53,422 bases of DNA from Candidatus Omnitrophota bacterium (GTDB taxonomy: Bacteria; Omnitrophota; Gorgyraeia; Zapsychrales; Fredricksoniimonadaceae), in the NCBI GenBank assembly GCA_013285735.1, contig JABDGZ010000001.1, positions 1 to 53,422 on the forward strand, read 5' to 3'. The position numbers were made by a program, and so were the translations under genes. Of this stretch, positions 33,147-45,738 are shown piece after piece; within the stretch, counting starts at the first letter, position 1; every line of letters starts with the position of its first letter. The notes beneath the pieces are model-generated. The model did not search any database, had not been told where the DNA came from, and was given only the letters and a program-made list of their open reading frames with translations.

Positions 33147-33174
33147 TTGCAATCAAACAAAGCTTTGTTATAAT
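33147..33174 (+). promoter_or_regulatory. dnaA: Probable dnaA promoter
   Basis: TTGCAA (33147-33152) and TATAAT (33169-33174) with a 16-bp spacer, about 90 bp upstream of dnaA. A DnaA-box-like TAATCCACA lies at 33240-33248, between promoter and start, and could allow autorepression. Confidence 0.65.
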
Positions 33175-33262
33175 GACCCATCGTTACTTAATAAAACCCT
33201 AACACAGCCACGAGATTAGGCTGTATTTAGCCGATTTTTTAATCCACAGCTGTTAATAACTT

Positions 33263-34609
33263 GTGATCTCGTCTGAAATGACCCTAGTTGACGTCTGGCA
33301 AAAAGCTCAAAATCCCATCAAAGCCTCCATTGGCGAGACTTCTTACGACACATGGTTTTCTCACCTGAAAATCTGTGAAACCACCCCTGGCATTTTGACA
33401 ATCCAGGCACCTGACGAATACTTCAAAAACTGGATCGATGAGCGCTACCGTACCATCATCGAGCGCTGCCTGCGCACCGAAGCAGGGCAGGGGATTGACA
33501 TTGAATTCGCTGTTAATTCAGAATTACTCAATAAAAATACCCAGCAAAAACTTAACCAAATTGAAAAATCTTTTGCTCCCACTGATAAAAACATCCATTT
33601 AAACCCGCGTTTTCTTTTTGAAAACTTTGTCGTGGGGGCAGGTAATCGATTTGCTTTTGCCGCCGCCCAGGCTGTGGCGGAAAATCCTGCCAAATCTTAT
33701 AATCCATTTTTTATTTACGGGCCCGTAGGTTTGGGGAAAACACATTTATTGCAAGCGATCACCCACGAAGCTAAACGGAAAAATCCCGCTCTTAAAATTT
33801 GCTATTTATCATCTGAACAGTTCACCAATGAACTCATTAACTCAATACGCCATCATTCCTCCGAGGCTTTCCGCCAAAAGTACCGCCACGTCGACATTCT
33901 CTTGATCGATGATATCCATTTCATCGCCGGAAAAGTCTCCACCCAGGAAGAATTCTTTCATACCTTTAACACGCTTCATGATCATCACAAGCAAATTATC
34001 ATCTGCTCGGACAGGCCTCCTAAAGAAATTGCTAACTTAGAAGAGCGCCTGGTTTCCCGTTTTGCCTGGGGATTAATTACTGACATCCAGCCCCCGGATT
34101 ATGAAACAAGGGTCGCTATTTTACGAAAAAAATTAGAATTAGAATCTGTTGTCGTTCCAGATGATGTGGTATTATTTATTGCCCAAGAAATTAAAACTAA
34201 TATCCGCGAATTAGAAGGGGCTCTCATTAGGGTGGTTGCTTACGCATTGTTGGAAGATAAGATGATTTCTTTGGGGGTGGCCAAGCAAGTCCTTAAAGAT
34301 ATGGTCAAAGAAACCATGAAAACCATCAGTGTTGACATGGTTCAAAAAGAGGTGGCTGCCTACTATAGTGTAACCTTGGCAGATTTAAAAAATAAAAAAC
34401 GTAATAAAAATGTGGTTTTGCCTAGACAAATAGCTATGTACCTAACCCGTAAATTAACAACTCACTCTTTGCCAGAAATTGGGGCGGCCTTTGGTGGTAA
34501 AGATCACACTACCGTTTTGCACGCTTATAAAAAAGTAGAAAAAGACTTTATTACTAATTTGGAAGTGAAAAAAAGCATTGACCATTTAAATTCAATTCTT
34601 TTAGAATGA
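33263..34609 (+). CDS. dnaA: Chromosomal replication initiator DnaA
   Basis: 448 residues from a GTG; the ATG at 33278 (MTLVDVWQK) is an equally good start. Domain I (~1-85), short linker, AAA+ domain III with Walker A GPVGLGKTHLL and Walker B DILLIDDIHFI, and domain IV with the DnaA-box-binding motif GAAFGGKDHTTVLHA. It melts the origin between this gene and dnaN. Confidence 0.97.
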   Translation: MISSEMTLVDVWQKAQNPIKASIGETSYDTWFSHLKICETTPGILTIQAPDEYFKNWIDERYRTIIERCLRTEAGQGIDIEFAVNSELLNKNTQQKLNQIEKSFAPTDKNIHLNPRFLFENFVVGAGNRFAFAAAQAVAENPAKSYNPFFIYGPVGLGKTHLLQAITHEAKRKNPALKICYLSSEQFTNELINSIRHHSSEAFRQKYRHVDILLIDDIHFIAGKVSTQEEFFHTFNTLHDHHKQIIICSDRPPKEIANLEERLVSRFAWGLITDIQPPDYETRVAILRKKLELESVVVPDDVVLFIAQEIKTNIRELEGALIRVVAYALLEDKMISLGVAKQVLKDMVKETMKTISVDMVQKEVAAYYSVTLADLKNKKRNKNVVLPRQIAMYLTRKLTTHSLPEIGAAFGGKDHTTVLHAYKKVEKDFITNLEVKKSIDHLNSILLE

Positions 34610-34785
34610 ATAAATGTGGATAAGAAATTCTTATTGTCCCAAGCTTGTCCACAGGTGTTAATAGCTGTAACTCATTGATAAATATACTGTATTTGTTTCT
34701 GATGCAACTTATCCACAAGTACTAATACGATTACTGCTGTTTTTGAAGGTTAACCATTAAGCACTAAAAGCAGAGGGTTGTGAAT
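34610..34785. other. Probable chromosomal origin (oriC)
   Basis: The dnaA-dnaN gap contains three DnaA boxes: TTATCCACA reversed at 34615-34623, TTGTCCACA at 34645-34653 and TTATCCACA at 34709-34717. The segment 34676-34700 is AT-rich and may be the unwinding element. Genes on both sides point away from it. Confidence 0.82.
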
Positions 34786-35874
34786 ATGAAAATAAAGACT
34801 AATAAAGAAGAAATCCAAGCCGCGATTGCAACGGTTAGTAATATTGTTTCACCAAAAGCAACATTACCAATCTTGTCTAATATGCTTTTGGAAACAAAAG
34901 ATAGTTCATTAAGATTAAACACCACTGATTTGGATATTGGTATATCCTGTGAATTGCCTGTGCATGTATATGAGCAAGGGGCAATAACCATACCTGCCAA
35001 ACGTTTTAGCGATATTGTTCGGGAATTACCTAGTGGAGAAGTGGTGATTGTGGCCCGTAAAAACAATCAGATTGATATTGAAGGATTAAATTGCAGGTTT
35101 AAGCTTAATGGTTTGCCTCGCGAAGAATTTCCAAAATTTCCGGAATTTAAAGAGAAAGATGCTGTTTTAATTAAACAGGTGGATTTAAAAGAAATGATCC
35201 GTTTGACAAATTTCGCGGTTTCTTATGAAGAGTCACGGTATGTGCTAAATGGTCTTTTATTAGAAATTGCTGGTGATGTGGTGCGTATGGTAGCCACTGA
35301 TGGCAGGCGCTTGGCTAAAATTGAAAAAAAATTAGTTCACCTCAGTCATAAAGATTTTCATATTATCATTCCCGTTAAGGCAATTAATGAAATTAACCGT
35401 AATTTAAAAGAAGAGGGACAGGTTAGTATCATTCATGGAGGAACCCAAGTTTTATTTAATATTGACGGAGTTTTGATTGCCACGCGTATTATAGAAGGTG
35501 AATTTCCTAATTATAAGCAAGTTATCCCTAAGGAAGGTAATAATAAGGCTAAGGTCCGGACCCAGGATCTTTTGGCGGCCATCCGTCGGGCGAATTTACT
35601 CGCCACTCCGGATTTTCAAGCGATCAAATTTGAACTCTTTAAAGATAAGCTGGTGATCTCTAAAACTACCCCTGATGTAGGAGAATCCCGGGAAGAAGTG
35701 GCCATTGAATATGGACAGCAGGAATTGATTGTGGGCTTTAACCCGCAGTTTTTTATTGATGTACTTAAAAATATCAATGAAGAATATGTGCCTATGGAAT
35801 TCTTAGGACCAGACAAACCCTGTGTGCTGCGGCTCAAAGAGTATTTGTACTTGGCCCTTCCCATGAGATTGTAA
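34786..35874 (+). CDS. dnaN: DNA polymerase III beta subunit (sliding clamp)
   Basis: 362 residues from the ATG at 34786, which has AGAGGG 8 nt upstream; a GTG two codons earlier is too close to it. Three repeated clamp domains; FxxxxxxLPREEFP, YVLNGLLLE, ATDGRRLA and the C-terminal YLYLALPMRL end are characteristic. Tethers polymerase to DNA. Confidence 0.97.
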   Translation: MKIKTNKEEIQAAIATVSNIVSPKATLPILSNMLLETKDSSLRLNTTDLDIGISCELPVHVYEQGAITIPAKRFSDIVRELPSGEVVIVARKNNQIDIEGLNCRFKLNGLPREEFPKFPEFKEKDAVLIKQVDLKEMIRLTNFAVSYEESRYVLNGLLLEIAGDVVRMVATDGRRLAKIEKKLVHLSHKDFHIIIPVKAINEINRNLKEEGQVSIIHGGTQVLFNIDGVLIATRIIEGEFPNYKQVIPKEGNNKAKVRTQDLLAAIRRANLLATPDFQAIKFELFKDKLVISKTTPDVGESREEVAIEYGQQELIVGFNPQFFIDVLKNINEEYVPMEFLGPDKPCVLRLKEYLYLALPMRL

Positions 35875-35876
35875 GA

Positions 35877-38602
<2,726 letters not shown>

Positions 38603-38617
38603 AAGAAAGGTAGATTC

Positions 38618-41077
38618 ATGTCACGTGATTTAAACAAAAAAGAACGCATTATCCCGGTTTATATCGAAGAGGAGATGAAGAATTCGTACCTCTCCTATTC
38701 CATGTCTGTTATTGTTGGCCGTGCCCTGCCGGACGTGCGCGATGGCCTCAAGCCCGTGCACCGGCGCATTCTTTACGCCATGAAAGAACTTAATCTCGAG
38801 CACAATAAGCCCTACAAGAAAAGCGCCCGTATCGTCGGGGAAGTCTTGGGTAAATACCATCCGCACGGGGACTCTGCGGTCTATGACACCATGGTGCGCA
38901 TGGTCCAGGAGTTTTCGTTACGTTATCCTCTTATCGATGGGCAAGGTAACTTTGGTTCCATCGATGGCGACACCGCTGCAGCGATGCGTTATACCGAGGC
39001 GCGCATGGCCTCCGTTGCCGAAGTGATGCTCAATGATATTGAAAAACAAACTGTTGATTTTAGTCCTAATTTTGACGGATCTCTGGAAGAGCCGGATATC
39101 TTGCCCGGCATGATCCCGAATCTTTTAGTGAATGGTTCCTCAGGTATTGCCGTTGGGATGGCTACAAATATGGCTCCGCACAATTTGGGAGAGATCATCG
39201 ACGGGATTGTGCACTTACTCGACAATCCTGAGGCTGTTATTAAAGATTTGATGAAATTTGTCAAGGGCCCAGATTTCCCCACCGCTGGAATTATCTGCGG
39301 CAGGGAAGGTTTCGTAGATGCCTATAACACCGGCCGCGGCAAGGTGACGATCCGTGCCCGTGCCAGCATTGAACAGCAAAAGAGTAATAAAGAAGCCATT
39401 ATCATCACGGAACTTCCTTATCAGGTCAACAAGGCTAACCTGATTTTAAACATTGCAGATTTGGTGCAGAACAAGCAAATCGACGGGATCACAGACATCC
39501 GAGATGAAAGCGACAAGGACGGCATCAGGGTCGTTATTGAATTACGCCGTGACGTGGATGCTAACATTGTACTGAACTATCTTTATAAACACACCCAAAT
39601 GGAAGTAACTTTTGGGATCATCAATTTAGCCCTGGTCAATAAATCGCCCAAGGTTTTGAATTTGAAACAGTTGATGAGCCATTACATTGCCCATCGACGT
39701 GTCGTTATTCGTCGCCGCACACAATTTGATTTAGACAAAGCTGTTCGCCGGGCGCATATTTTAGAAGGCTTATTGATCGCTTTTAAGCATTTGGATGAGA
39801 TTATTAAAACGATCCGTGCATCCAAGACAACGGCAGATGCCAAGGCCGCCTTGATTAAGAAATTTGATCTTTCAGAAGCCCAGTCCCAGGCTATTTTGGA
39901 AATGCAATTACAACGCCTGGCAGCTCTTGAGCGGGATAAGATAGAAGCTGAATACCAGCAGCTTTTAAAAGACATTGATAATTATCGTGCGATCCTGGCT
40001 TCGGATAAGAGGGTGGATGCCATTATTAAAGAAGAGCTAGCTGAATTGAAAAAGAGATATGCTGATGAGCGCCGTACGGAAATTGCGGGACGGGCGGAAG
40101 ATATTGAAATTGAGGACATGATTGCCGATGAAGACATGGCCATTACCATCAGCAATAAAGGATATATCAAGCGTTTGTCCGTGGACGGGTACCGTTCTCA
40201 AAAGCGCGGCGGCAAAGGTGTCACGGCCATGACCACGTCTGATGAGGATTTTGTGGAGCGTATGTTTGTGGCGTCTTCGAAAGATTTTTTACTGATCTTT
40301 TCTAATCTGGGCGCGGTGCGCTGGCTTAAGGTATATGAGATCCCAGTGGCTTCACGTACGGCCCGCGGCAAGGCCATTGTGAACTTGTTATCCTTCAAGC
40401 CCGAGGAGAAAATCAGCGCCATTGTGGCGGTCAAAGAGTTTAGAGAAGATCAATTCCTGGTGTTTGCGACCAAAATGGGACTGGTTAAAAAGACCAAGGT
40501 CTCAGCCTATAATAATCCACGCAAAGGCGGCATCGTCGGCATTGGTTTAGAAAAGGGCGATGAGTTGATCGGCGTTGGATTAAGCAATGGCAAGGAAGAT
40601 GTCCTTTTGGCAACGCGCCAGGGCATCTCATTGAGATTCCCTGAGAAACAATTACGCGACATGGGACGATCTGCCAGGGGTGTACGCGGTATAAATTTGG
40701 AAAAGGGAGATTTTGTCGTGGGCATGCTGGTCTTTGCCCCGGATGTTGACAAGACTACCGCCAAATTATTATCGGTCTGTGAATTAGGCTACGCCAAGCG
40801 TTCGGATTTTGCAGATTACCGCACGCAATCACGCGGGGGCAAGGGCATTATTAACGTGAAAATTACGGACAAGAACGGTGCGGTGGTGGGGGTCATGACA
40901 GTTTCCGACGGTGATGAGATCATGGCGGTAACCAAGAAGGGCATGGTGGTGCGTTCTTCCCCGTCAGAGATCCGTGAAACCGGTCGCAGCGCGGTGGGTG
41001 TGCGCCTGATCTCCATGGAAGCAGGGGATAGATTATCTTCCATTGCGCATGTGGTGCTAGCCCAGGAAGAGGAATAG
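38618..41077 (+). CDS. gyrA: DNA gyrase subunit A
   Basis: 819 residues. [29 protein letters not shown] and the catalytic tyrosine region [11 protein letters not shown]. The QRGGKG GyrA-box, needed for DNA wrapping, reads SQKRGGKG near residue 527. The quinolone-determining segment reads [15 protein letters not shown], with Ser at the usual position. Starts 15 bp after gyrB. Confidence 0.97.
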   Translation: MSRDLNKKERIIPVYIEEEMKNSYLSYSMSVIVGRALPDVRDGLKPVHRRILYAMKELNLEHNKPYKKSARIVGEVLGKYHPHGDSAVYDTMVRMVQEFSLRYPLIDGQGNFGSIDGDTAAAMRYTEARMASVAEVMLNDIEKQTVDFSPNFDGSLEEPDILPGMIPNLLVNGSSGIAVGMATNMAPHNLGEIIDGIVHLLDNPEAVIKDLMKFVKGPDFPTAGIICGREGFVDAYNTGRGKVTIRARASIEQQKSNKEAIIITELPYQVNKANLILNIADLVQNKQIDGITDIRDESDKDGIRVVIELRRDVDANIVLNYLYKHTQMEVTFGIINLALVNKSPKVLNLKQLMSHYIAHRRVVIRRRTQFDLDKAVRRAHILEGLLIAFKHLDEIIKTIRASKTTADAKAALIKKFDLSEAQSQAILEMQLQRLAALERDKIEAEYQQLLKDIDNYRAILASDKRVDAIIKEELAELKKRYADERRTEIAGRAEDIEIEDMIADEDMAITISNKGYIKRLSVDGYRSQKRGGKGVTAMTTSDEDFVERMFVASSKDFLLIFSNLGAVRWLKVYEIPVASRTARGKAIVNLLSFKPEEKISAIVAVKEFREDQFLVFATKMGLVKKTKVSAYNNPRKGGIVGIGLEKGDELIGVGLSNGKEDVLLATRQGISLRFPEKQLRDMGRSARGVRGINLEKGDFVVGMLVFAPDVDKTTAKLLSVCELGYAKRSDFADYRTQSRGGKGIINVKITDKNGAVVGVMTVSDGDEIMAVTKKGMVVRSSPSEIRETGRSAVGVRLISMEAGDRLSSIAHVVLAQEEE

Positions 41078-41092
41078 TAAGAGATAAATTTG

Positions 41093-41120
41093 TTGACGAA
41101 TAATCTCGGCGCAATATAAT
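41093..41120 (+). promoter_or_regulatory. Promoter for tRNA-Glu
   Basis: TTGACG (41093-41098) and TATAAT (41115-41120) with a 16-bp spacer, 26 bp before the tRNA 5' end. Confidence 0.78.
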
Positions 41121-41146
41121 AACGGATTCTAAGTCGAATTCTTTTC

Positions 41147-41220
41147 GACCCCATCGTCTAGCCTGGTCAGGACACAAGCTTTTCAAGCTTGCAGCGCGGG
41201 TTCAAATCCCGCTGGGGTCG
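41147..41220 (+). tRNA. tRNA-Glu (anticodon TTC)
   Basis: Acceptor GACCCCA / TGGGGTC, anticodon stem CAAGC / GCTTG with loop TTTTCAA, T-loop TTCAAAT, discriminator G. No encoded CCA. It heads the plus-strand GST-nitrilase-mdh cluster. Confidence 0.93.
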
Positions 41221-41258
41221 CTTTCAATACCTGCACGGCCTATCTTCAAGGAGGACAA

Positions 41259-41906
41259 ATGTTAACTATCTACGGTTCAGATTTATCAGGTCCAGCGATC
41301 AAATGCCGGCTGACGGCCAGTATTTTGGGAATAGAGTATAAATGGCATCTTGTCAATTTGCGTGAGGGCGAGCAAAAAAAGGAATGGTTTTTGAAGATCA
41401 ATCCAGTGGGCAAGGTGCCTGCCATCGACGATGACGGGTTTTGTCTATTTGAAAGCAATGCCATCTGCAAATACCTTTGCGATAAACAGAATTCGCCGTT
41501 ATACCCCAAAGATGTTAAAAAACGTGCGACCATTGAGCAATGGATCGATTATGCCACCGTGCACATCGGAGCTAATTTCATACCGGTTGTTTATAATCGT
41601 CTATTTGCTCCACTTAGGGGGATGCCGGTCAATGAGAAAGCCATTACTGACGGGCTCGAATTCCTTAAACAATATTTTCCTTTAATTGAAAAACAATTGA
41701 CCAACCATAAATATATTGTTAGCCAGGAAATATCCTTGGCAGATATTATTTTGTTGTCGCTTCTGGAACCGGCTGAAATGGCACACATTGATTTGAATAT
41801 TTACCCTCAATTAACAGCATGGCGTAGTGAATTAAAGAAACAGTTTTTTTATACAAGCTGCTATAAGGAATACGGGGAAATGCTAAAGGCGTCAGCGTCT
41901 AGATGA
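41259..41906 (+). CDS. Glutathione S-transferase family protein
   Basis: 215 residues with the two-domain GST layout. The thioredoxin-like N-domain shows SGPAIKCRLTASILGI, NPVGKVPAI and the ESNAICKYL motif that binds the gamma-glutamyl group; the helical C-domain includes SLADIILLS. The catalytic residue is probably Ser9 or Ser near SGPA. GSTs are uncommon in strict anaerobes, so acquisition by transfer is possible. Shares ATGA with the next gene; GGAGG lies 6-7 nt upstream. Confidence 0.88.
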   Translation: MLTIYGSDLSGPAIKCRLTASILGIEYKWHLVNLREGEQKKEWFLKINPVGKVPAIDDDGFCLFESNAICKYLCDKQNSPLYPKDVKKRATIEQWIDYATVHIGANFIPVVYNRLFAPLRGMPVNEKAITDGLEFLKQYFPLIEKQLTNHKYIVSQEISLADIILLSLLEPAEMAHIDLNIYPQLTAWRSELKKQFFYTSCYKEYGEMLKASASR

Positions 41907-42721
41907 AGGCAGCTCTTTTACAATATTGCGCGGGATCAGACAAGGTAGCAAATCTCTCAAAGGCCTTGAACCTGTCCCAGGAGGCGCTTGAAGGTGGAGC
42001 CCAATTTATATTGTTGCCGGAAGTTTTTAATTTTCGTGGCGACGGAAAGAATAAAGAATTGTTTGCCAAGGCCATGGAAAAAGTACCAGGCCCCTCAAGC
42101 AACGTATTTATCCCGTTAGCAAGAAAATACAAAGCCTCAATCCTATTGGGGTCTATTATAGAGAAGGCAAGCAGCACTCACGCCTACAATACATCTGTTT
42201 TCATTGATCCTAGCGGGGAGATTACCGCTAAATATCGTAAAATTCATTTATTCGATGCCCGTATCGGTGATAGGATAGTCAAGGAAAGTGATTGTTTCCG
42301 GGCAGGCCGAGTCCCCCAGACGGTCAAGGTAGGGGAATTTAGGATGGGGCTTTCTATTTGTTATGATTTGCGTTTTCCTGGCCTGTACCAAAAGTATGCC
42401 CGTCGGGGTGTGGAAATTTTGAGCGTTCCGTCGTGTTTTACCAGAAAGACAGGAGAAGCTCACTGGGAAGCATTGCTTCGAGCCAGGGCGATTGAAAATT
42501 TATCGTATGTATTGGCACCCAATCAAGTCGGCACAGATGCTCGAGGCATGCAAGCCCATGGGCATAGCATGATCATCTCTCCGTGGGGACAGGTTCTCGC
42601 CAGGGGAAGCGAGGGAGAAGAAGAAATTATTTTTGCGGATATTAATATGGAAGAAGTAAGAAAGGCAAGACAGGTCTTGCCTGGGATTATTGCCAATGAT
42701 TTAGGGGGACATAATGACTAA
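41903..42721 (+). CDS. Carbon-nitrogen hydrolase (nitrilase superfamily, Nit1/Nit2-like)
   Basis: 272 residues with the Glu-Lys-Cys triad: LLPEVFNF (Glu), [10 protein letters not shown] (Lys) and [11 protein letters not shown] (Cys). [13 protein letters not shown] and [10 protein letters not shown] are typical of the Nit branch, which removes the amide from deaminated glutathione or omega-amides. A GST beside a possible deaminated-glutathione amidase suggests thiol metabolism; this link is inference. Overlaps neighbours by 4 and 8 nt. Confidence 0.9.
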   Translation: MKAALLQYCAGSDKVANLSKALNLSQEALEGGAQFILLPEVFNFRGDGKNKELFAKAMEKVPGPSSNVFIPLARKYKASILLGSIIEKASSTHAYNTSVFIDPSGEITAKYRKIHLFDARIGDRIVKESDCFRAGRVPQTVKVGEFRMGLSICYDLRFPGLYQKYARRGVEILSVPSCFTRKTGEAHWEALLRARAIENLSYVLAPNQVGTDARGMQAHGHSMIISPWGQVLARGSEGEEEIIFADINMEEVRKARQVLPGIIANDLGGHND

Positions 42722-43694
42722 ACGTATAAAGGTTGCGGTGACGGGTGCGGCAGGTCAAATCGGGTACGCCTTATTGTTCCGTATCGCCGCTGGGGAAATG
42801 TTTGGGCCTGAGGTGGAAGTTGACTTAAGTTTATTAGAGCTGGAGAAGGCCTTGCCCGCGTTACAGGGAGTGGTTATGGAACTGGAAGACTGTGCCTTTC
42901 CGTTATTACGTGGAGTGTCCACATCAGCTGACCCTAATGTTGCATTTAAAGATATAGATTGGGCCTTACTCGTCGGCAGCGTACCGCGTAAAGAAGGCAT
43001 GGAGCGCGGCGATCTTTTAAAGATCAATGGCGGTGTTTTTACAGTACAAGGACAGGCGTTGTCGAATAATGCCAAGCCGGACTGCAAGGTTCTCGTCGTT
43101 GGAAATCCTTGCAACACCAATGCCTTTATCGCCAAGAGTGTCTGCAAAAATATTCCCGCAAAGAATTTTTTTGCCATGACCATGCTGGACGAAAACAGGG
43201 CGCTGACACAGTTGGCCCAAAAAGCCGGGGTAGCGGTCGATGCTGTCAAGAATGTGGCGATCTGGGGGAATCACTCGGCGACACAGTATCCTGATTTTTA
43301 TAATGCGACGATCAACGCGCGTCCTGTCCCTGAAATTATTAAAGATGAGGCATGGCTTAAAGGGGCTTTTATTGAAACCGTACAAAAGAGGGGTGCCGCC
43401 ATCATCAAGGCCCGCGGACTATCTTCGGCCGCTTCGGCTGCCAATGCGGTGATCGATACAGTGCGTAATATCACAACCCCGACACCTGCGGGTGAATTTT
43501 TTTCAGCGGCAGTATCGTCAGATGGTAGCTATGGGGTTGAACCTGGAATTATGTTTGGTTTTCCTTTGCGTTCGGAAGGGCAGGGATATAGCATCGTTCA
43601 GGGATTAAAACATAATGAATTCGCTCAAGGGAAAATTAAGGCCACCTTGGATGAACTGCTGGCAGAAAAAGAGGCTGTCAAAGAGTTAATTTAG
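42714..43694 (+). CDS. mdh: Malate dehydrogenase
   Basis: 326 residues of the MDH type 2 family. NAD-binding [17 protein letters not shown], substrate Arg in [21 protein letters not shown], the second Arg in MLDENRAL, catalytic His in [12 protein letters not shown]. It interconverts malate and oxaloacetate with NAD. Third gene of an overlapping operon. Confidence 0.95.
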   Translation: MTKRIKVAVTGAAGQIGYALLFRIAAGEMFGPEVEVDLSLLELEKALPALQGVVMELEDCAFPLLRGVSTSADPNVAFKDIDWALLVGSVPRKEGMERGDLLKINGGVFTVQGQALSNNAKPDCKVLVVGNPCNTNAFIAKSVCKNIPAKNFFAMTMLDENRALTQLAQKAGVAVDAVKNVAIWGNHSATQYPDFYNATINARPVPEIIKDEAWLKGAFIETVQKRGAAIIKARGLSSAASAANAVIDTVRNITTPTPAGEFFSAAVSSDGSYGVEPGIMFGFPLRSEGQGYSIVQGLKHNEFAQGKIKATLDELLAEKEAVKELI

Positions 43695-43715
43695 CATATT
43701 TATTTTGGTTTTTTA

Positions 43716-43844
43716 TTGACCCTAATAAAATCTTAATATATGATTTTATTTGCTGGAAGAGAATGGGTTACATTAAAAAGATCTATAGGCAATCGAAGCA
43801 TTTGAAATCACTGACTTGCTTTTTTGAATAAGATCAGGTATACT
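43716..43844 (+). promoter_or_regulatory. Two candidate promoters for the Tad locus
   Basis: TTGACC-17-TATGAT (43716-43744) and TTGCTT-17-TATACT (43816-43844) lie in the 179-bp gap before the PPIase gene. No strong terminator is seen after mdh. Confidence 0.55.
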
Positions 43845-43873
43845 TAAGAGATTTTATTTTTGGGGGATCTAAA

Positions 43874-44854
43874 ATGAGAAAACCCGGAGCTACAACTTAC
43901 GGGGCATTATGTTTAACTTTGGGACTTGCCTTTTTGACCGGTTGTGATTTATTGGGTCTTGGGCCTAAGAAACAAAGTAGTTCTCAAAATCAGCCAGAAG
44001 TAACAGCAGCGCCTGCGGCTTCGGAAGTGCCGGTTTCTCCAGGTTCACCCGTCGTATCAGGCCCGCTACCTAGCGACGCTCTAGTACGTATAGGTAATTG
44101 GACATTGACATCAGAAGATTTTAATACCCGCCTCAATCTTTTAAAACAACAGCTTCCCGATTTTAAAGAAAACGATCCTGCTTCCAAAAGCGCCGTTTTG
44201 GATGAACTTGTCCGTCAACAGCTTTTAGTTAAAGAAGCAGAAGACTCAGATGTTGGCAATACCAAAGAAATTAAAGATGCTATTGAGGATTTTCGCAAAA
44301 CATTGTTAGTTCAGGAAATTGCCAGCCGCCTGACCAAGGATGTCGTGGCAACCGAAGACGATGCGCGTGCATATTATGATGCGAATAAAGATAAATTTAC
44401 TGATCCAATCACCTGGCATGTCAGCCAAATCGTGGCCGGGGATGAGTCCACGGCCAACGGCATCTTGGTGCAGATTTTACAGGGCGGTAATTTTGCTCAG
44501 ATCGCCCAGGCCCAATCAAAAGCGTCGGACGCTGCCGCAGGTGGTAAGCTAAAGGCATTCATCACAGGCAAAGCTCCTTTTGATGCCATGCAGATCGCCA
44601 TTTCTAATTTAGACACAGGAGGCGTTAGCGGTGTATTTAAGGGCCCGGAAGGTTTTTATATTGTTAAAGTTGATTCTAAAACAGGCGGTACGCTTAAGTC
44701 CTTTGCGGATCTTAAAAAAGACTTAATCTATGGACTGACGATGCAAAAACAGCAAATGGTAATTTTAAATCATCTAAAAGAACTTTCGGAAAAAGAAAAA
44801 CCAGAGTATAATAAAGATCTCATAGAACAAGTTGTTGGAAAGTTAAACCCGTAG
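43874..44854 (+). CDS. Peptidyl-prolyl isomerase lipoprotein (SurA/PrsA-like)
   Basis: 326 residues. Lipobox LTGC places lipid-modified Cys at residue 24; a Pro/Ser/Ala linker follows to ~65. Residues ~65-165 resemble the SurA-N chaperone region (VLDELVRQQLLVKEAE), and ~172-270 are a parvulin domain (WHVSQIVAG, GFYIVKVD). It is likely envelope-attached and helps fold exported proteins. It stands just upstream of cpaB and could serve the pilus. Confidence 0.88.
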   Translation: MRKPGATTYGALCLTLGLAFLTGCDLLGLGPKKQSSSQNQPEVTAAPAASEVPVSPGSPVVSGPLPSDALVRIGNWTLTSEDFNTRLNLLKQQLPDFKENDPASKSAVLDELVRQQLLVKEAEDSDVGNTKEIKDAIEDFRKTLLVQEIASRLTKDVVATEDDARAYYDANKDKFTDPITWHVSQIVAGDESTANGILVQILQGGNFAQIAQAQSKASDAAAGGKLKAFITGKAPFDAMQIAISNLDTGGVSGVFKGPEGFYIVKVDSKTGGTLKSFADLKKDLIYGLTMQKQQMVILNHLKELSEKEKPEYNKDLIEQVVGKLNP

Positions 44855-44880
44855 TTGAAGACTGAACACTGGAGGGAAAA

Positions 44881-45735
44881 TTGCCCTTTGAAAATAAAAA
44901 ACAACTTTTGATTATCGTCGGTGCTGTGTTTGCTGGGATTGTGGCCGTGTTTTTGACCAGTAATTATGTCAAAACCGCGATCCAGGGCCAGACCGCGGCC
45001 TTGGCAGAACAGTATGATCTTAAACAAAAGGACATGGTGGCCCAGATCCAACAGCGCAGCGACCAGCAGATGGCAGCCCTGGCGCAGGAATTAGAACGCG
45101 TTAAAGCTGAGCAGGCGCAGACTTCTCAAAGACAGATGGCTGCTATGCAAGAGGCTATGCAACAGCAGGCGCGCATGCAACAACAGCAAGCGCCCCAAGT
45201 TCAGCAAGTGATCCGTAAACCATCATTAGCGTTAAAAACACCTGTTGGCAAACGCGCCGTGACAGTACGGATTGATTCATTAGCAGCGGTAGGCGGGTTG
45301 CTTAATGCCGGAGATTTTGTGGATGTGATCGCAGAGCTTAATGTTCCTTCCCAGGATTCAGATAAGAAAACCGTGACCGCGATGATTTTTCAGGGCCTGC
45401 AGGTCTTGGCGATTAACACTAACGAGGATGACCCTGGTGCTTATGTTGAACAACAGGCAGCAGGGTATTTGAAAATTACCTTTGCGGTTGACCCTCAAGA
45501 AGCAGGGCTTTTATCTTTTGCTAATAAAAATGGAAACTTAGAATTGGCCTTGCGTTCCCCAGATGACACGGATCACCAAAAGCTTAAAGCAAACACATGG
45601 AAAACCTTGGCAGATTATGTCTTGAAGAATCAGGGACTTGATATCCAAGATCCAGACGGAGAGAATGCAGCCAGTATTAAGCCAGAGGAAAATAAACCAA
45701 GTATCCAAATTTTTAGAGGCGGCAAGGAACTTTAA
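44881..45735 (+). CDS. cpaB: Flp pilus assembly protein CpaB/RcpC
   Basis: 284 residues, starting at a TTG at 44881 with GGAGGG upstream. One N-terminal membrane helix (~9-30), a Gln-rich coiled coil (~38-110), then the SAF/RcpC domain with KRAVTVRIDSLAAVGGLLNAGDFVDVI, AGYLKITFAVDPQEAGLL and NLELALRSPDD. CpaB acts in the periplasm with the secretin. Confidence 0.9.
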   Translation: MPFENKKQLLIIVGAVFAGIVAVFLTSNYVKTAIQGQTAALAEQYDLKQKDMVAQIQQRSDQQMAALAQELERVKAEQAQTSQRQMAAMQEAMQQQARMQQQQAPQVQQVIRKPSLALKTPVGKRAVTVRIDSLAAVGGLLNAGDFVDVIAELNVPSQDSDKKTVTAMIFQGLQVLAINTNEDDPGAYVEQQAAGYLKITFAVDPQEAGLLSFANKNGNLELALRSPDDTDHQKLKANTWKTLADYVLKNQGLDIQDPDGENAASIKPEENKPSIQIFRGGKEL

Positions 45736-45738
45736 TTA

